DNA from: Sphingobacteriaceae bacterium
GTDB lineage: Bacteria; Bacteroidota; Bacteroidia; B-17B0; Aurantibacillaceae
Length of the DNA: 64,000 nt
Assembly: GCA_016705695.1 (NCBI GenBank)
Contig: JADJLA010000005.1
Span: forward strand, 186,001-250,000
Direction: 5' to 3'
Shown: positions 35,951-44,684 of the stretch, piece by piece
How the letters are laid out: the number at the start of each line of letters is the position of its first letter
Numbering within the stretch: the first letter of the stretch is position 1
Made by a program: the position numbers and the translations under genes
Notes under the pieces: model-generated
Database searches by the model: none
What the model was told of the DNA's origin: nothing
Seen by the model: the letters and a program-made list of their open reading frames with translations, nothing else

Positions 35951-36700
35951 TTATTTGCTTGGCTCGTTAAGCATATCCAAAAACTGGATCTGCGTATCTT
36001 CCATGCGATGTGCAAGTTTGTCGATGCGTGCATTTATGATGTGGTAAGCCACAAAGGCAATTAAACCAACAACTAAACCTGAAGCAGAGCTAACCATTTT
36101 TTGGTAAAGACCTGTTGAGATAACTTCGATCTCTACTGTTTTAGATAAGGAAATATCATAGAAGATCTTAATAACTCCAATAATGGTTCCAACGAAACCA
36201 AACATAGGTGCAATACGGCCTGTGATATTCAATACATTTAAATTCTTTTCTAGTTTGGCAATTTCATTAGAACCGCTTTTGTTCATCGCTTCACGAATTT
36301 CTGCTACGGGTTGTCCCACACGAGAAACGCCTTGTTCGATCATTAACGATTCAGGTGTATTTAAATTTTTGCAAAATGCTCTTGCATTAGAAATATCACC
36401 TTTGTGGATCATGTCTTTAAGTGATGCAACAAGCGTTGGCAATTTTTTATTTGCTTTTGAAAGCACGATCAAACGCTCTGCAACAATGTAGATGGTTGCT
36501 AAAAGCAATAATCCTAAAGCGATCATGATGGGCAAAGAACCTTTCATCACCATATCGATGAGCGAGATCTTTGTTTCAGTGATCACTTCAGGCCCTACGG
36601 CCTCTGTGATACCGGTTGGAATATTACTCGCGGCAAGTGAGTCGGTTTTTTCGGCCATGTTAACTACAGCCGCGCCTGTTTGTAAAATGAAATGAAGCAT
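35951..36700 (-). CDS. exbB: MotA/TolQ/ExbB proton channel protein
   Basis: A 249-residue inner-membrane protein with three main helices and the MotA/ExbB signature ISTGLYQKMVSSASGLVVGLIAFVAYHI; the preceding APMFGFVGTIIGVIKIF segment also fits. It forms the pentameric channel that powers TonB. Translation probably starts at 36700, although the ATG at 36658 is possible. A 160-nt imperfect hairpin (36718-36877) ends 17 nt before this start. Confidence 0.92.
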   Translation of the reverse strand: MLHFILQTGAAVVNMAEKTDSLAASNIPTGITEAVGPEVITETKISLIDMVMKGSLPIMIALGLLLLATIYIVAERLIVLSKANKKLPTLVASLKDMIHKGDISNARAFCKNLNTPESLMIEQGVSRVGQPVAEIREAMNKSGSNEIAKLEKNLNVLNITGRIAPMFGFVGTIIGVIKIFYDISLSKTVEIEVISTGLYQKMVSSASGLVVGLIAFVAYHIINARIDKLAHRMEDTQIQFLDMLNEPSK

Positions 36701-36717
36701 GATTTAATTATATTTTA

Positions 36718-36877
36718 TACCAGATGTTCATATAATTTAGTCCAATATACTTGTCCTTTTTCATCAATACTTCTTCAAAAAATAGTTCCGTAGCTATTGC
36801 TACGCAACGATTTTTGTTCATCGTCTTGATGAAAAATCACTTCGCATCTTCGGCCCAAATTATATGAACATCTGGTA
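36718..36877 (-). repeat. 160-nt imperfect hairpin upstream of exbB (copy A)
   Basis: Read on the minus strand, 36877-36857 (TACCAGATGTTCATATAATTT) pairs perfectly with 36738-36718. Inner segments pair partly, with a tip around GTAGCAATAGCTAC. The core is shared with copy B at 51797-51954: GATGCGAAGT, CTACGGAAC and TATTTTTTGAAG are all conserved in the same order. Both copies stand just before the ATG of a gene, in the same orientation. No reading frame. I do not recognise a named family. Confidence 0.8.
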
Positions 36878-36985
36878 TTACGAATTTACACTTAAAGAAA
36901 ACTAGTAAATGTTTAGCCTCATATGCTTTTAAACAGTGGTTTGTTGATTATAACACCATATTTGATAAAGGATACAGGTTTTTTA
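36878..36985. other. Intergenic DNA without recognisable feature
   Basis: AT-rich stretch between copy A of the hairpin family and the CACGGAGG repeat. I see no gene, promoter or hairpin of note in it. Confidence 0.4.
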
Positions 36986-37132
36986 GCCACGGAGGCGCGG
37001 AGGCGCAGAGTTTTGTTCTAAATTGTGTTTAACTGAAAACTGGAATGAACTCATTTTTTTCAGCCACAGAGACACCAAGACACGAAGTTTTGTTTTAAAA
37101 TCATTTTCTCCGTGCCTCCGTGTCTCCGTGGC
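36986..37132. repeat. Palindromic repeat (GCCACGGAGGC...GCCTCCGTGGC)
   Basis: The left end GCCACGGAGGCGCGGAGGC pairs imperfectly with GCCTCCGTGTCTCCGTGGC at the right end; a second inner unit (AGCCACAGAGACACCAAGAC) resembles the left end. The motif resembles a widespread family of dispersed CACGGAGACACGGAG repeats. Confidence 0.65.
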
Positions 37133-37164
37133 AAAGTTAAGGCACCGCAAGCGTGAGGTAAAAT

Positions 37165-37197
37165 AAAAAAGCCGCCTGAATGGAGGGCGGCCTTTTT
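37165..37197 (-). terminator. Terminator hairpin after the second tonB gene
   Basis: AAAAAGCCGCC and GGGCGGCCTTTTT flank an eight-base loop. On the minus strand the run of T follows the stem, placing it as the terminator of the tonB-like gene ending at 37216. Confidence 0.7.
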
Positions 37198-37215
37198 GTC
37201 CAATAAAATTAAACA

Positions 37216-38016
37216 CTAACCTAATTTAAACTTGATTGGAATTTGATAATATGTTTTTACGGGCTTGCCTTGTACTTTACCCGGTGATTTAAATTTTGGG
37301 ATCATTTTTACTACGCGCATTGCCTCATCGTCTAAGCCGTACCCTAAATTATTTTGCAATAGGATGTTTGATACTTTACCACTTTCATCCACCACAAATT
37401 TTACATAAAGTGTTCCTTGTTTGCCAACATCAGCGGCCGGACCCGGATAAACCAAATGTTTTTTAATAAAAGCTAGTAATGCAGCATGTCCCCCTTCAAA
37501 TTCAGGGCTTTCGTCAACAAAAATGTTTGGACCATCATTATTCCCGCCGCCACCAGATGTATTTGTATTGGATCCGCTACCAGTTAAAGAAGGGGTTCCG
37601 CTTCCTGTTCCTGCTGTAGTTGCAGTGTTTGTTGGTTGTGGATCGGTATTAACTGTTTGTTTGGTTGTATCAGTTGTATGTTCATTTATCAATGTAGCTG
37701 TTTCAGATGAAGTTGTTGAACCGCCCTCGCTTCTATCTACGGGTTGATCTGGAACTTTTGGTGGATCTATTTTACACACGATCACACGAACGGCGGTATC
37801 TTGTTCCAAAACAATATCATTAATGGTTGGTTTTATAGGACTATCTTTTAACCAATGTGCTAAACCTGCGCTTGTGGCTACAGTAACAAACACAATAAAT
37901 AATGAACGGAACAATGTGCTTCCGTATGCCGAACGAAGAGCGTAAGCACCGTAACTTTTATTTCTTTTAGCAAAAATAATGTCTAACATTTTTTGCTCGT
38001 TGTTGATGATTTTCAT
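37216..38016 (-). CDS. TonB-family energy transducer, second copy
   Basis: A 266-residue protein with the Bacteroidota TonB start KMLDIIFAKRNKSYGAYALRS, one helix (SLFIVFVTVATSAGLAHWL), a Pro/Thr/Ser/Gly-rich periplasmic linker, and a typical C-terminal TonB domain (VYPGPAADVGKQGTLYVKFVVDE to FKSPGKVQGKPVKTYYQIPIKFKL). It stands apart from exbBD by two repeat elements and a terminator, so it is its own unit. Two different TonB proteins may serve different receptors. Confidence 0.92.
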   Translation of the reverse strand: MKIINNEQKMLDIIFAKRNKSYGAYALRSAYGSTLFRSLFIVFVTVATSAGLAHWLKDSPIKPTINDIVLEQDTAVRVIVCKIDPPKVPDQPVDRSEGGSTTSSETATLINEHTTDTTKQTVNTDPQPTNTATTAGTGSGTPSLTGSGSNTNTSGGGGNNDGPNIFVDESPEFEGGHAALLAFIKKHLVYPGPAADVGKQGTLYVKFVVDESGKVSNILLQNNLGYGLDDEAMRVVKMIPKFKSPGKVQGKPVKTYYQIPIKFKLG

Positions 38017-38203
38017 AGTGTAGGTTTTTTTAAGGTTTATGATCTACTTCTGATATTATGATATAAAATTAGGCCGGATTCCATACGTTTTTTTAAACCT
38101 TTGTAAAACTGGCATATCTGCCTTGGCAAGTGGCGGTCTATTTGAGGGAATTGGAGGGGTGTACAGGTCTTGAAAAGCCTTTTATTAGCTAGGGAGGCAT
38201 AAA

Positions 38204-38231
38204 AAAACCCCATCATTTCTGATGGGGTTTT
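38204..38231 (-). terminator. Terminator hairpin after the pyrophosphatase gene
   Basis: AAAACCCCATCA and TGATGGGGTTTT form a perfect 12-bp stem with a four-base loop and flanking A/T runs, 20 bases beyond the hppA stop on the minus strand. Confidence 0.8.
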
Positions 38232-38250
38232 GTATTGAATTCAATATGAA

Positions 38251-41049
38251 TTACTTCTTCTCTTGCTGTGCTTCAAGGGTTATTTCAACCTTTACATCTT
38301 CAGTAGCTCCGCCACCGCCAATTCCAAAGGCATCACGGTTGATCGATAATTCTCCTTCAAAACCCGTGATCACAACTTTTCTGTTCACTTCTTTTCCTTT
38401 ATCGTCAACATAGTTTTCTTCGATCTCGTTACTTCCAATATACTTAAAAGCCATCTCTACATCTTTAGTTATACCTTTCATCGTTAATTTTCCTTTTGCA
38501 GTATAAGGGTACATACTATTTCCTTCGTTCTTAACGATCTCTGACGCTTCAAATATTGCTGTTTTAAATTTCGGAACATTAAAGAATTTCTCCTTGTTCT
38601 TCAAATGTTCATCCCGCGTATCGTTTTGTGTTTTCAATGATGTCATGTCTAAGCGGGCATAGATCTTTGAACCGTTAGCATTATCAAAGTGGACATAACC
38701 GCTGTCGATCAAAATAGTTCCTTTAGTATAAGTGATGATATGCATCACGCTAAAGTCAACTGAGCTGTGTGCCCCGTCAACAACATATAAACCTTTTACT
38801 TCGTCAATGCTTTTTGTATTCGCAGCCATGGCGCTATCAGCTTGCTCTTTTGAAGCAAAGGTCATTTCCTCACCATTGATATTTAAAACAACAACTTCTT
38901 TGCTTATTATTTGTTCGCCATGACCTTCACTACTTCCAACAACAGCAATATATGGTGCTATAACTAATGATACGATACTCATTAATTTAATTAAGATATT
39001 CATTGAAGGACCAGATGTATCTTTAAATGGATCACCAACAGTATCTCCTGTTACAGATGCTTTGTGTGGTTCTGATTTTTTGTAGAACATCTCGCCATTG
39101 ATCATCACGCCTTTTTCAAATGATTTTTTGGCATTATCCCAAGCACCACCGGCGTTGCTTTGGAAAATTCCCATTAACACACCTGATACAGTTACGCCCG
39201 CTAATAAACCCCCTAATACTTCAGGTCCGAAAATAAATCCAACTAAAACAGGGGTAACAAGTGCAATTGCACCCGGCATCATCATTTCGCGGATAGATGC
39301 TTTGGTTGAAATTGCTACGCACTTTTCGTATTCAGGTTTTGCTTTGTATTCCATGATGCCCGGAATTTCGCGAAACTGGCGACGAACTTCTTGCACCATA
39401 TCCATTGCAGCTTTACCAACCGCTTGAATACATAATGCCGAGAAAATGAATGGGATCATTCCACCCACAAATAAACCTGCTAATACAGGCGCTTTGTAAA
39501 TATCAATTGCAGAAATTCCTGCGATACCAACAAACGCTGCAAACAATGCTAACGATGTTAATGCTGCAGAAGCAATAGCAAAACCTTTTCCGGTCGCCGC
39601 TGTTGTATTTCCTACCGCATCTAAATTATCTGTACGTTCGCGAACTTCCGGAGGTAATTGACTCATCTCTGCAATACCACCAGCGTTATCGGCAATTGGC
39701 CCGAAAGCGTCAATTGCTAATTGCATAGCCGTAGTTGCCATCATACCCGCAGCAGCTATTGCTACACCATATAAACCCGCACAATAATAAGAACCCATGA
39801 TACCCGCAGCCAAAGTTAGAATTGGAATAACTGTTGATTTCATACCTACAGATAAACCACCAATGATATTTGTTGCATGACCTGTAGATGATTGTTGAAT
39901 GATAGATAACACAGGTTTTTTACCCATGGCTGTATAGTATTCAGTAACAATACTCATAATGGCACCTACAACGGTACCAACTAATATGGCTAAGAAAACT
40001 CCCATTTTATTAAAGTGTGTATCGCGTAAAAAGATCTCACCTTCAGGTAACATCCAGTTAACAACAAAATAAGAAGCGATCACAGTTAAGATCATTGACG
40101 ACCAGTTACCCATGTTTAACGCGTTCTGCACATTTGATTTTTCATCTTTAATAGTAACAAACCAAGTTCCTACAATTGAGAAAAGAATTCCTAGACCACA
40201 AATTACCATTGGTAATAATATTGGCGACATACCGCCGAAATTATCTTTCAAAGTAATTTCTTGTCCTAATACCATGGTTGCTAAAATTGTTGCAACGTAC
40301 GAACCAAAAAGATCGGCACCCATTCCGGCAACGTCTCCTACGTTATCACCAACGTTATCGGCAATAGTTGCAGGATTACGAACATCATCTTCAGGAATTC
40401 CTGCTTCAACTTTACCTACAAGATCAGCGCCAACGTCGGCAGCCTTTGTATATATACCACCACCAACACGTGCAAATAATGCAATTGATTCGGCCCCTAA
40501 AGAAAATCCTGTTAATACTTCAAAAGCAGTTTTTACCTGATCAGCACCAAGGTTGCTGAACATTGCTAAAAATGCAATGAATAAACCACCTAAACCTAAT
40601 ACTGCTAAACCTGCAACACCTAACCCCATTACAGTTCCACCGGTAAACGAAACTTTTAATGCTTGTTTTAAACTTGTACGAGCTGCTTGTGTGGTACGAA
40701 CGTTAGCTTTTGTTGCTACTTTCATTCCAATATATCCTGCTGTTGCAGAAAAAACTGCACCTATGATGAATGCAATAGAAATGATCCAGCTTGAGTGGAT
40801 ATGTACTCCTTTAACTTCATGAATTGTTCCTGAATACGCTAATAAAGCAGCTGCAAACACAACAAAAATGCTTAACACTTTCCATTCGGCTTTTAAAAAC
40901 GCCATGGCACCGTCGGCAATATAACCGGCCAATTCCTGCATGTTCTTTTCACCTGCATCTTGTTTACTAACCCAGGCCGATTTTATGGCCATTACAATTA
41001 ATCCAACTATCCCAAGTACGGGAACTAAATAAATGATACTCTCGTTCAT
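38251..41049 (-). CDS. hppA: Membrane-bound pyrophosphatase (ion-pumping) fused to a YceI domain
   Basis: Inner-membrane enzyme that couples pyrophosphate hydrolysis to H+ or Na+ export. Residues 1 to about 745 carry the full M-PPase core: DVGADLVGKVEAGIPEDDVR, NPATIADNVGDNVGDVAGMGADLF, and GNTTAATGKGFAIASAALT, in which the Ala suggests the K+-dependent class. A linker (about 750-790) leads to a C-terminal YceI-like lipocalin domain (YVVDGAHSSVDFSVMHI; TSLKTQNDTRDEHLKNKEKFFNV; GKLTMKGITKDVEMAF). YceI proteins normally are separate, periplasmic, isoprenoid-binding. The start at 41049 opens the first helix; an upstream extension to 41142 is unlikely. About 932 residues. Confidence 0.9.
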   Translation of the reverse strand: MNESIIYLVPVLGIVGLIVMAIKSAWVSKQDAGEKNMQELAGYIADGAMAFLKAEWKVLSIFVVFAAALLAYSGTIHEVKGVHIHSSWIISIAFIIGAVFSATAGYIGMKVATKANVRTTQAARTSLKQALKVSFTGGTVMGLGVAGLAVLGLGGLFIAFLAMFSNLGADQVKTAFEVLTGFSLGAESIALFARVGGGIYTKAADVGADLVGKVEAGIPEDDVRNPATIADNVGDNVGDVAGMGADLFGSYVATILATMVLGQEITLKDNFGGMSPILLPMVICGLGILFSIVGTWFVTIKDEKSNVQNALNMGNWSSMILTVIASYFVVNWMLPEGEIFLRDTHFNKMGVFLAILVGTVVGAIMSIVTEYYTAMGKKPVLSIIQQSSTGHATNIIGGLSVGMKSTVIPILTLAAGIMGSYYCAGLYGVAIAAAGMMATTAMQLAIDAFGPIADNAGGIAEMSQLPPEVRERTDNLDAVGNTTAATGKGFAIASAALTSLALFAAFVGIAGISAIDIYKAPVLAGLFVGGMIPFIFSALCIQAVGKAAMDMVQEVRRQFREIPGIMEYKAKPEYEKCVAISTKASIREMMMPGAIALVTPVLVGFIFGPEVLGGLLAGVTVSGVLMGIFQSNAGGAWDNAKKSFEKGVMINGEMFYKKSEPHKASVTGDTVGDPFKDTSGPSMNILIKLMSIVSLVIAPYIAVVGSSEGHGEQIISKEVVVLNINGEEMTFASKEQADSAMAANTKSIDEVKGLYVVDGAHSSVDFSVMHIITYTKGTILIDSGYVHFDNANGSKIYARLDMTSLKTQNDTRDEHLKNKEKFFNVPKFKTAIFEASEIVKNEGNSMYPYTAKGKLTMKGITKDVEMAFKYIGSNEIEENYVDDKGKEVNRKVVITGFEGELSINRDAFGIGGGGATEDVKVEITLEAQQEKK

Positions 41050-41227
41050 ATTCTTACTATTTATAGGGGTGCAAAAATAACAATTTAGTCGGAAATAAAA
41101 AAACTGTAACAGGCTGAAAATCAATAAAAAGGCAAAATTCAAATGAAAATGGTCGAATTTATTTACTTCTTCATTTTAAGGGGTGTTTCAAGAGGATTTA
41201 TTTGTCTAGATTAGACGTAAAAAAATC

Positions 41228-42766
41228 ATGAAAAAATTTCTTATCGCTTGCTTGTGTGTTTTAAACGTAGTATGCGTTAATGCACAAACTCCTCAGTTAG
41301 AATGGGGGCCTGAATTAGTTAGACCGCGAAAAACTGATATTGGTGGTTTGATCGGTTGTGATAAGAACTCTTTTTATTGCGTGAGGAATGTACATTCATT
41401 TTTTAGTGTGAGAACCGGCGCTATAGAAAAGTATTCAAAAAAAACAATGACACTTGAATATGTAAAGGAATTTAAGATGCCTGAAGTAAATGGAAAGGAA
41501 TTGCAGTATGAAGATATGTTTATTTTAAATGGGCAGATCCTTGTTTTTTCATCGGCATATTTTGGCGATCAAAATAAAAAGATAGCATACGTACAAAAAA
41601 TAAATACCAATGATGGTAGTTTAGCCGGTTCGCCAAAAGAGATCGACCAGATCGTAGCAGATAAAAAACGCAATAGTGGATCGTTCAGTTTTATTGTGTC
41701 AAACGACAGTACAAAGATCTTGATCGCGCGTAATGACCCTTATGAAAAATACGCGAATGAAAAATTCTCTTACAAGTTATTAGATGGTAATACTAATGTA
41801 CTTTGGTCGGCTTCTTTAGAATTACCATACAAAGACAAGAATTTTTCTATCAGCAATTATCGTGTTGATAATTCGGGCAAAGTATTCATGCTGGCAAAAG
41901 TGTTGAAAGAGAAAGAAGATAGAGAGCGAAAAAAGCCGATCTATACTTTCAACTTGATCTCTTATAACAATGCTACAAAATCGTTAAAGGAAATGCAAAT
42001 TACCTTGGGTGATAAATACATTAGTGATGTTAGTTTTGCTATAACACCGAAAGGGAATATTGCTATAGGCGGATTTTATTCGAATAAGAGTGCCGCGGGT
42101 TTAGCCGGCTCATTTTTTATGTCGATCGACAAGGAAAAGAATCAAGAGCTTTCAAAAGGAACAAAAGATTTCTCAACCGATTTTTTAACGGAGTTCATGT
42201 CGGCTCGCCGCGCTGATAAACATAAAGAACTTTATAATTATAATATTGATTATTTAGTAAGTCAACCCAATGGTGGATTGATCATGGTGGCTGAGCAATT
42301 CTATATTAATGCAGTAACTACCTGTCAGCCTAAAGGTGGTTGTACAACAACGTATTATTATAATTATAATGATATCATAGTTGTGAATTTTAATCCGGAT
42401 GCTTCTATTAAGTGGATAAAGCACATTCCAAAAACTCAAGTTTCTACAAACGACGGCGGATATCATTCATCGTATTCATTTGTAGTTACCGGTGATAAAT
42501 TGAATTTTATCTATAACGATAATCCAAAGAATTTGAAACCGGATGCTGATCCAAGGCGGTCAAAGAACGGTATAAGTAGAAAAATGGTAACTGTGATCGT
42601 TGCGATGAATTTATCTGACGGAAACTTTAAAAAGACCGCCATGTTCTCGGCTAAAGAAGAGAAGATCTATACGCGCCCTAAGATCGCAATGCAGCTTTCT
42701 AAGAACCAGTCGTTGTTCTACGCTATTAAGCGCAAAAAATTCAAGTTTGGTATTATAACTTATTGA
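41228..42766 (+). CDS. Exported protein of unknown function
   Basis: A 512-residue product with signal peptide MKKFLIACLCVLNVVCVNAQ. I recognise no domain. The body has strand-rich segments resembling propeller blades (ISNYRVDNSGKVFMLAKVL; VSFAITPKGNIAIGGFYSNK; DYLVSQPNGGLIMVAEQFY), and a disulfide-like CQPKGGC loop followed by a Tyr/Asn run (TTYYYNYNDI). It may be an outer-membrane-associated beta-propeller. A strong terminator follows. Confidence 0.65.
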   Translation: MKKFLIACLCVLNVVCVNAQTPQLEWGPELVRPRKTDIGGLIGCDKNSFYCVRNVHSFFSVRTGAIEKYSKKTMTLEYVKEFKMPEVNGKELQYEDMFILNGQILVFSSAYFGDQNKKIAYVQKINTNDGSLAGSPKEIDQIVADKKRNSGSFSFIVSNDSTKILIARNDPYEKYANEKFSYKLLDGNTNVLWSASLELPYKDKNFSISNYRVDNSGKVFMLAKVLKEKEDRERKKPIYTFNLISYNNATKSLKEMQITLGDKYISDVSFAITPKGNIAIGGFYSNKSAAGLAGSFFMSIDKEKNQELSKGTKDFSTDFLTEFMSARRADKHKELYNYNIDYLVSQPNGGLIMVAEQFYINAVTTCQPKGGCTTTYYYNYNDIIVVNFNPDASIKWIKHIPKTQVSTNDGGYHSSYSFVVTGDKLNFIYNDNPKNLKPDADPRRSKNGISRKMVTVIVAMNLSDGNFKKTAMFSAKEEKIYTRPKIAMQLSKNQSLFYAIKRKKFKFGIITY

Positions 42767-42776
42767 TGGTAATAAA

Positions 42777-42807
42777 TTATCATTCCCTTTTTTTGAGGGA
42801 ATGATAA
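42777..42807. terminator. Bidirectional-looking terminator hairpin
   Basis: TTATCATTCCCT and AGGGAATGATAA form a perfect 12-bp stem around a seven-base loop rich in T. It closes the transcript of the exported protein ending at 42766, only 23 bases before the next gene. Confidence 0.75.
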
Positions 42808-42829
42808 AACCTGTATCTTCATGTTCGAA

Positions 42830-44305
42830 ATGGAGCATTTTGACTTGATAGTTATTGGAGGAGGCCCGAGCGGCTATGCCGGAGCCATGCGCGCGATCGA
42901 TTTCGGAAAAAAAGTTCTCATTATTGAAAAGTTCAAATTAGGTGGCGCAGGCGTGTACGATGGGGTACTTGCTTCAAAAACTTTGTGGGAGCATGCTTTA
43001 AAAGTTCAGATTACTAAAGAATTGGTTCCAAATTTTATTCCCGATTTTAAGGATGTTTCCAGAATTGTGAATGAAGCTGTGTTTGAGCGCAAAACGCAAA
43101 TGACGGTTCACTTGCAGTTCCTACAAAAACAAAGAAGCAATTTGATGTTCTATGAAAGAGGCACAGCTTATATTTTAGATAAACATACCGTTCGAATCAC
43201 TAAGGAAGACGGCACATCAAAAGAAGTAAAGACCGATCATGTTTTAATTTGTTCAGGAAGCAGTCCGCGCAAACCGGCTAACATTGCAGTTGATGAAAAA
43301 ACCATTATGACAAGTAACGGCATTCGTAATCTAACTCGTTTTCCAAAAAGCATGGTGGTATTAGGTGCAGGAGTTATTGGTTGTGAGTTTGCAACAATTT
43401 TTTCGCTTTTAGGTAATACAAAAGTATCATTGATAGATAAAGCGGATCGTATTTTGCCTTTTGAAGACAAGGACATCACCGATATCATTAGTAGAAATCT
43501 AGAATCTCATGGTTGCCTTTTGCATCACGGCGCAAGTTTGGTGCGTATGGAAATTAAAAATGGTGGAGTAGAGTACGAGTTAAAATATAAGGATGGTAAA
43601 ACAGAAGTATTTCAAGTAGAAAAAGCCTTAGTGAGTATAGGAAGGGAAGCGAATGTGAATGGCTTGGGCTTGGAAAATGCGGGCGTAAAATTAAACGAGC
43701 GCGGGTGCATTTGGGATGATGATACGCAAACCAATATCAGTAATATTTATGTAGCAGGAGATGTAACAACCGAAGTTGCCCTTGTAAATGTTGGCGAGCG
43801 CGAAGCGCGTCATGCTGTGGTAAGAATGTTTGGCCCTATTGTGAAACCTTTATCTTACAAAAATATTTCTACCATCATGTTCCTTAATCCCGAAGTTGCG
43901 GCGGTTGGAATGAATGAGCAGGAATTGGTAGCAAAGGGAATTCCACATAAGGTTGTGAAATTAGATTATGCTACAAACGCAAGAGCCATTGCCATGCGAA
44001 AAACGGTTGGTTTTTTTAAGATCATTGTTACCAACGATAATGCGATGAGAATTTTAGGAATGCGCGCAGTTGGAGAGCATGCAAGTTCGGCCATTCAAGC
44101 TGTTGCTTATTTAATTCACACCAACCAAGGAATTCGTGAGTTGGCAGATATGATGCATCCTCATCCAAGCATTATTGAAGGTGTTCAAGAATGTTTGCGC
44201 ATGCTATTGAATAAATCTATTTACAAACCTTATGTGTTCAAAGATCGACTTAAATGTTACGTATGCGAAAACGGCGTTTGCACACCTATAGAACAATTAG
44301 TGTAA
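42830..44305 (+). CDS. FAD/NAD(P)-dependent oxidoreductase, lipoamide dehydrogenase-like but without the redox cysteines
   Basis: A flavoprotein of about 491 residues with the class I pyridine-nucleotide disulfide oxidoreductase fold: FDLIVIGGGPSGYAGAMRA, VVLGAGVIGCEFATIFSLLG for NAD(P), ISNIYVAGDVT, and the C-terminal dimerisation domain with MMHPHPSIIEGVQE. Where lipoamide dehydrogenase has CxxxxC, this protein reads GGAGVYDGVLASKTLWE, so no disulfide can form. It may be a transhydrogenase- or diaphorase-like enzyme. Start: ATG at 42830 best matches relatives; 42821 is an alternative. A two-base gap separates it from the DUF3307 gene. Confidence 0.8.
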   Translation: MEHFDLIVIGGGPSGYAGAMRAIDFGKKVLIIEKFKLGGAGVYDGVLASKTLWEHALKVQITKELVPNFIPDFKDVSRIVNEAVFERKTQMTVHLQFLQKQRSNLMFYERGTAYILDKHTVRITKEDGTSKEVKTDHVLICSGSSPRKPANIAVDEKTIMTSNGIRNLTRFPKSMVVLGAGVIGCEFATIFSLLGNTKVSLIDKADRILPFEDKDITDIISRNLESHGCLLHHGASLVRMEIKNGGVEYELKYKDGKTEVFQVEKALVSIGREANVNGLGLENAGVKLNERGCIWDDDTQTNISNIYVAGDVTTEVALVNVGEREARHAVVRMFGPIVKPLSYKNISTIMFLNPEVAAVGMNEQELVAKGIPHKVVKLDYATNARAIAMRKTVGFFKIIVTNDNAMRILGMRAVGEHASSAIQAVAYLIHTNQGIRELADMMHPHPSIIEGVQECLRMLLNKSIYKPYVFKDRLKCYVCENGVCTPIEQLV

Positions 44306-44306
44306 A

Positions 44307-44684
44307 ATGAGTTTAACTATGCTCATAGCGTTGATCGCATTAAATGTTTGCCATTGGGCGGCCGATTTTACGCACTTAAGTACCGATTGGATGTTGAATG
44401 CAAAAAGATATGGAAAGCCTTTGTATCCTATTTTTATTCATGCATTAGTGCACGCACTTTTATTTTTTACAACGGTTTGGATCTTGTATGATCTTGATAA
44501 AGCAATTTTTGCAGGAGGATTTCAATTGATCACACATTTTATGATCGATCTTATAAAGGGAAAGATCAGTTTCTGGTTCAAAAAGTTAGAGGATCCAAGT
44601 AATAAGTACCATTGGTGGGTGTTTGGTGCCGATCAATTCATGCATCATTTGGTGATCATCTTAACTGTTTACTTTATTTCCTAA
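44307..44684 (+). CDS. DUF3307 family membrane protein
   Basis: A 125-residue hydrophobic protein with four helices and the conserved DUF3307 stretches HWAADFTHLSTDWMLNAK, FIHALVHALLF, FQLITHFMIDLIKGK and WWVFGADQFMHHLVII. The His and Asp residues in the membrane suggest metal binding, but the function is unknown. Probably co-transcribed with the oxidoreductase before it; converges with the histidine kinase gene (four-base overlap). Confidence 0.85.
   Translation: MSLTMLIALIALNVCHWAADFTHLSTDWMLNAKRYGKPLYPIFIHALVHALLFFTTVWILYDLDKAIFAGGFQLITHFMIDLIKGKISFWFKKLEDPSNKYHWWVFGADQFMHHLVIILTVYFIS

Noticed and set aside
41050..41142. N-terminal extension of the pyrophosphatase
   Set aside because: It adds a helix not found in the family; the ATG at 41049 gives the standard start.
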